In this document: one piece after another, positions 60,781-64,000 of the stretch
Numbering within the stretch: position 1 is the first letter of the stretch
Layout: each line of letters starts with the position of its first letter
NCBI RefSeq assembly: GCF_000165425.1
Contig: NW_001799322.1
Coordinates: 124,001 to 188,000, forward strand
Reading direction: 5' to 3'
Length of the DNA: 64,000 nucleotides
Source of the DNA: Paramecium tetraurelia
Lineage: Eukaryota > Ciliophora > Oligohymenophorea > Peniculida > Parameciidae
Program-made: the position numbers and the translations under genes
Notes under the pieces: model-generated
Seen by the model: only the letters and a program-made list of their open reading frames with translations
Told to the model about the DNA's origin: nothing
Databases searched by the model: none

Positions 60781-62244
60781 TCATTCAAAAATAAATTGTA
60801 AATCATCATTTAATATTCTTTACACTTATGTTTCAAGTTCTGGTAATTTAATTAATGACTCAAGTTTTGTTTTTACAGCATTGGGACAATTTTAATTCAA
60901 TACAGTTGGGTCTTACAAAATCAGATTTAAATAAAATTTGTATTCATCTATTGAGTGGCTATTGACCTTATTTCATAAAATTGAAATACAAAATATTAAT
61001 TAAGAATTCCAATAAACTGATTATTAGACTGGATAGATGAATTCTCTTTTACAATTGTACATAATAAATAGAATGCTTCTTTTGATTCCTAGTTTTATTT
61101 GGTTTGTAGCGTTATCATTATCTCATCCAATAGTTACTAATTTTATAAAATTCCTGTTAATATAATTTTATATGTTGGGATGATATTTGCTAAAAAATAA
61201 TAAAATAGTTCCCTGTCAAAGTATCTCCATTTTTAATATATTAAGCTTGCTTATTACAAAGAAATTATCTCAATAGTGATTGATTTTTACTAGTTTGACA
61301 TAACTTTAAAATATTTAATGATTTCATTTGGATACTCATCAGATAGCTGAACTAATTTTTCAGTAATATTTAAATGTTTAATTTAATTTATATATAATTC
61401 TAGGGCTTTTCTATTTTCTCGAGCTGATTGATAAAATATTCTAATAATTAAGTTAACAACAATTATAATAAGTTCTTTTTTGCTAGTATTTTGTAAGATA
61501 TATGAGCATATTATTAATGAATTTGTTATATCGAAACATAAAGAAAGTTTAAAATATAAGTTAAGCAAACATTCTTACGCCTATAAGCTAAACTTTTAAA
61601 ATTTATTTAAAAGAACAATCTTTTCAATGCAGTCCACCATTTATTTTTTATCTTATGCCTAAAATTCAACTTTCAAAAGTACTAGATTGTAGAATATGCA
61701 ATCTAAATAATCTATTATATAAAATATATCTGAATTTTCTGTCATACTTTAGCAAAAATTGGCATATAAGGATACCAGGTATGATAAAAAGTTAAGTTAA
61801 AAGCATTGTTTTATTTATCCTTCATTAGCATTGGCAGTAAACGAATTAAAGAAGTAAAGTGATTCTACTAAAAGTAACCGATTATGTTCTGATTAATTTT
61901 AAGAAATTTTTACCCAATAAATTTTAGACATAGTTAATGTTGACATCTGAAATGAATAATGAGTTAATAATTCTCTGAGGAAGATTTTATTAAAGTGCTG
62001 CATTTGCAGATTCCTCATTCTCTATATTAGTTTATTACAATATTTAGATGAGAGAATTATCAGCTACATTTGCAGATTACTCATTCTCTATATCAGTTTA
62101 TTACAATATTTAGATTAGAGAATTACCTGCTGCATTTGATGTCAGCATTCTTTTCCTCGAAAACTGTAGCTCATTTCTTTGATTTCTAATCTCATTCCTA
62201 AATTCTTCTCTCTTCTACTATATTATGTATTACTCTTATTTCAT
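60781..62244 (-). CDS. Importin-alpha-like nuclear import adaptor
   Basis: ATG 62244, TGA 60781, introns of 25 bases (gtaaaaattt...tcag) and 23 bases (gtatttcaat...ataag), plus a possible 24-base one, giving 463 or 471 residues. The N-terminus QKREEFRNEIRNQRNELQFSRKRM matches an importin-beta-binding domain (RR.E..VEIRK.KRE..L.KRR). Then a 22-residue segment is present twice (NSLIQILQQT.IENE.SAN), followed by an armadillo-type helical region (LPQRIINSLFISD, NRLLLVESLYFFNSFTANANEG, ALELYIN, AFYLLCTIVKENSS). Residues of the NLS-binding W..N ladder are not obvious, so it is a diverged paralogue. It should carry cargo to importin-beta. Confidence 0.72.
61998..62129. repeat. Two tandem 66-base units inside importin-alpha-like gene
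   Basis: Unit 1 is 61998-62063 and unit 2 is 62064-62129, with a 9-base start of a third. They differ by a handful of substitutions and have exactly 22 codons, so the frame is kept. They encode the linker between the IBB helix and the first ARM repeat. Confidence 0.9.
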
Positions 62245-62259
62245 AAAATAATTTAATTT
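62245..62259. promoter_or_regulatory. 15-base divergent spacer between start codons
   Basis: All the sequence between the ATG of the importin-alpha-like gene and that of eIF3f. Pure A/T (taaaataatttaattt region). Core promoter elements must overlap the two coding regions or both 5' UTRs must overlap. Role inferred from position. Confidence 0.35.
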
Positions 62260-63210
62260 ATGGCACAAGAAACAGTTGATTTGTGTTGCAACATAAACTT
62301 TGAAATTGATATTCATCCCCTTGTGATCGCCTAAATATTAGACTTGCATTACAGAAAATTTGGTGCCTCAAGATAAGAGGAAACCATAGTAGGTGGAGCA
62401 TTATTAGGGACAGTCTATACAAATAAAGTTCATATAACAGAATGTTTTGCCTTATTAGTTGACCCTGGAGATGAAACTAACGTATATTTGTTCATCAATC
62501 TTCTAGGAGTATACATTTGATTTTGGTGATGCTAAAGATTTATACTTAAGCCATTTATAAGCAAATCCTTAAGAAGTCTTGTTAGGAGGGTTTGTTACAA
62601 CCAAAAACTTATCATTAGATATTGGTGTTGCTTATCTTTCAACTGAATTTAGTAAAAAGGAGAACGGATTCAACGCTACTGCAGTATTAGGTTAACCCAT
62701 TATTCTTAAAATTAATCCTACATTAAATACTAATAAGATAGAAATGAAAGTATTTTTATCATAATAGCTAGGCATTTAAACTTAATCAATCATTAAAGCA
62801 CTATGCGGCAGTGGCATCCTTTAACACAATGCCTATAAAAATATCCTTTTCAGATGAAAATTTATAATAAGCCTGGCCATTCTTAGCTCCCAATCTATAA
62901 TAAAAAGATTTCAAAATTGTAAATACAACTAATCCAGCATAACTAGTCTAAGAAAATATCAAAAATATTGAAAAAATACTTTAATATTTGGAAAAAGTTA
63001 TTGTAAGAAAGTCTATTATACTAGGCTGGAAATGAAACAGGAGATTAGGAATTTGGAAGGAAACTCTTATCTTCTTTGAATCAAATAGATTTGATAAGAA
63101 ATGAATCGGACGTTGTATTTAGTCAGGTTGAAGAAGCTTAACTATTTTAATATATTGGAAATTTCGCTTAAGGTTAGGCATTTATTAATGAAAAATTGTA
63201 AAAGATATGA
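62260..63210 (+). CDS. EIF3F: Translation initiation factor eIF3 subunit F
   Basis: 291 residues, ATG 62260, TGA 63208-63210, introns of 25, 22 and 28 bases, 292 codons. MPN domain at the start: IDIHPLVIAQILDLHYRK, IVGGALLGTVYTNKVHITECFALLVD, then VLLGGFVTTKNLS and MPIKISFSDENL. The JAMM zinc residues are absent, as in the non-catalytic MPN subunits eIF3f, eIF3h and CSN6. The H-P-V/L start with G.LLG....V.I..CFA is closest to eIF3f; CSN6 is the main alternative. The C-terminal helix (KLLSSLNQIDLIRNE) also fits the MPN partner helices. Acts in the 43S pre-initiation complex. Confidence 0.75.
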
Positions 63211-63367
63211 CATTTTTATAAAAATATACCAATAAAACAATCAACAAAAGTAATTGAAACATAAACTGTATTGGTTAATTCATTAATCTTCTTAAAAATA
63301 AATTGTTAAAATTATTTATTTTTATTTGATATGATTCAAATAGATTACTCAATTTGTCAATTTTCAA

Positions 63368-64000
63368 TCAATAATAATCTTCTTATCTGCTTTAATATTA
63401 TTCATCGTCACTATTTGACTATTCTTCTCTTTCTTTACCATATCCATGCAAATTACCACGACCTCTTCCTCTCCCTCTTTAATTATACTTTTGTTTTTGA
63501 TTATTATCAAATTGATTACCATATTATGGTTTTTTTTATTACCAACCCTAAACTTGTCTGGTATTTTCATCTTCATTAGAATTACTAAAATCAAGAAATT
63601 ATTGATCTTATTGATTTCTATCCTATTATTGGTATGGATTTTATCCCCTTGTTTTTAGTTAAGTGCCTTTTTACTACCCATAATATTGCTATTTTTAAGC
63701 TTATTAAACATTCTATTTCTGTGTTTGAACAAATCTTACGCCAACAAAGCTTGGTTCAGGATATTAAGCTCGTACATCATCATGAAACTATTATATTTTT
63801 TTAATGTATTTCTCAACAAGGCTTTATATTGATTATGCAGTCTTTTATTATTTGATAGATATTTCTGCTTCGTAAAATGGTTTATAATAATTCTCTAAAT
63901 TCAAACATATATATACTGTGTTATTCCAACAATTCCAAAGCATTATCTAAATTCTTTTTAAAAGTATTATTCTTATTAGTGATTTCCTTTGCAATCTCTA
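63368..64000 (-). CDS. Q/N-rich RGG-box protein, 5' end outside window
   Basis: Runs in from the right edge and ends at TGA 63368. One 22-base intron (gtatatatat...ttag) near 63,900. The visible 200 residues are a helical part (KKNLDNALELLEQH, SLVEKYIKKIQQFHDDV), then a Gln/Asn-rich low-complexity region and a short RGG-type tract RGRGRGRGN, with an acidic tail. That layout is typical of RNA-binding scaffold proteins of stress granules, but no RNA-binding domain is visible in this part. Confidence 0.6.

Noticed and set aside
1-64000. Bacterial or viral origin, operons or CRISPR-like arrays.
   Set aside because: Short introns, reassigned stops, eL24, eIF3f, IFT43, VPS13 and importin-alpha all point to a ciliate nucleus; no spaced direct repeats of CRISPR type were seen.

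Overview
The window reads as ciliate macronuclear DNA, most likely from a Paramecium. TAA and TAG occur inside conserved motifs as glutamine codons (for example the Q of the Walker A and SGGQ motifs of an ABC transporter at 12.8-13.1 kb) and TGA is the only working stop. Nearly every gene is split by GT...AG introns of 20-34 bases. Neighbouring genes are often only 5-60 bases apart and base composition is very AT rich. A standard-code ORF finder therefore sees only fragments. The models here were read by hand with the ciliate code, and for most the exon sum is an exact multiple of three.

Layout. 0-4.3 kb: NDK-domain protein (runs off the left edge), a cyclic-nucleotide-binding protein, and a divergent ANTH (AP180-like) gene. 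4.3-6.6 kb: one unresolved or decayed region and two small unknown genes. 7.2-11.3 kb: VAP-type tail-anchored MSP protein, kelch protein, a possible PEX11-like gene and a GST fragment. 11.5-15.5 kb: full-length P-glycoprotein-type ABC transporter. 15.5-17.2 kb: coiled-coil protein and IFT43. 17.3-21.9 kb: 1,491-residue TPR/coiled-coil protein. 22.1-23.7 kb: a CDPK-like protein with four EF-hands whose catalytic loop is degenerate. 24.3-27.5 kb: WD-repeat protein and a small unknown. 27.6-34.2 kb: VPS13-family lipid-transfer protein. 34.3-37.2 kb: aminopeptidase P pseudogene, TPR-like protein, folate/biopterin (BT1) transporter. 37.4-44.1 kb: unknown gene, damaged-looking Cdc20/Fizzy-type WD40 gene, ribosomal protein eL24, two small unknowns. 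44.3-56.8 kb: one giant coiled-coil gene with three almost identical 1,296-base tandem units and a 634-N assembly gap. 57-60 kb: SPRY protein, RING plus PHD-type zinc-finger protein, small basic protein. 60.7-64 kb: tRNA-Glu, importin-alpha-like gene, eIF3f and a partial Q/N-rich RGG protein.

There are no operons. The genes are housekeeping, ciliary/signalling (IFT43, NDK, cNMP-binding, CDPK-like) and membrane-contact (VAP, VPS13) functions, with several decayed host genes. I found no viral element, transposon or CRISPR array. The most unusual features are the giant repeat gene with clustered in-frame TGA codons, the EF-hand pseudokinase, and the importin-alpha gene with an internal 66-base duplication that starts 15 bases from the eIF3f gene.
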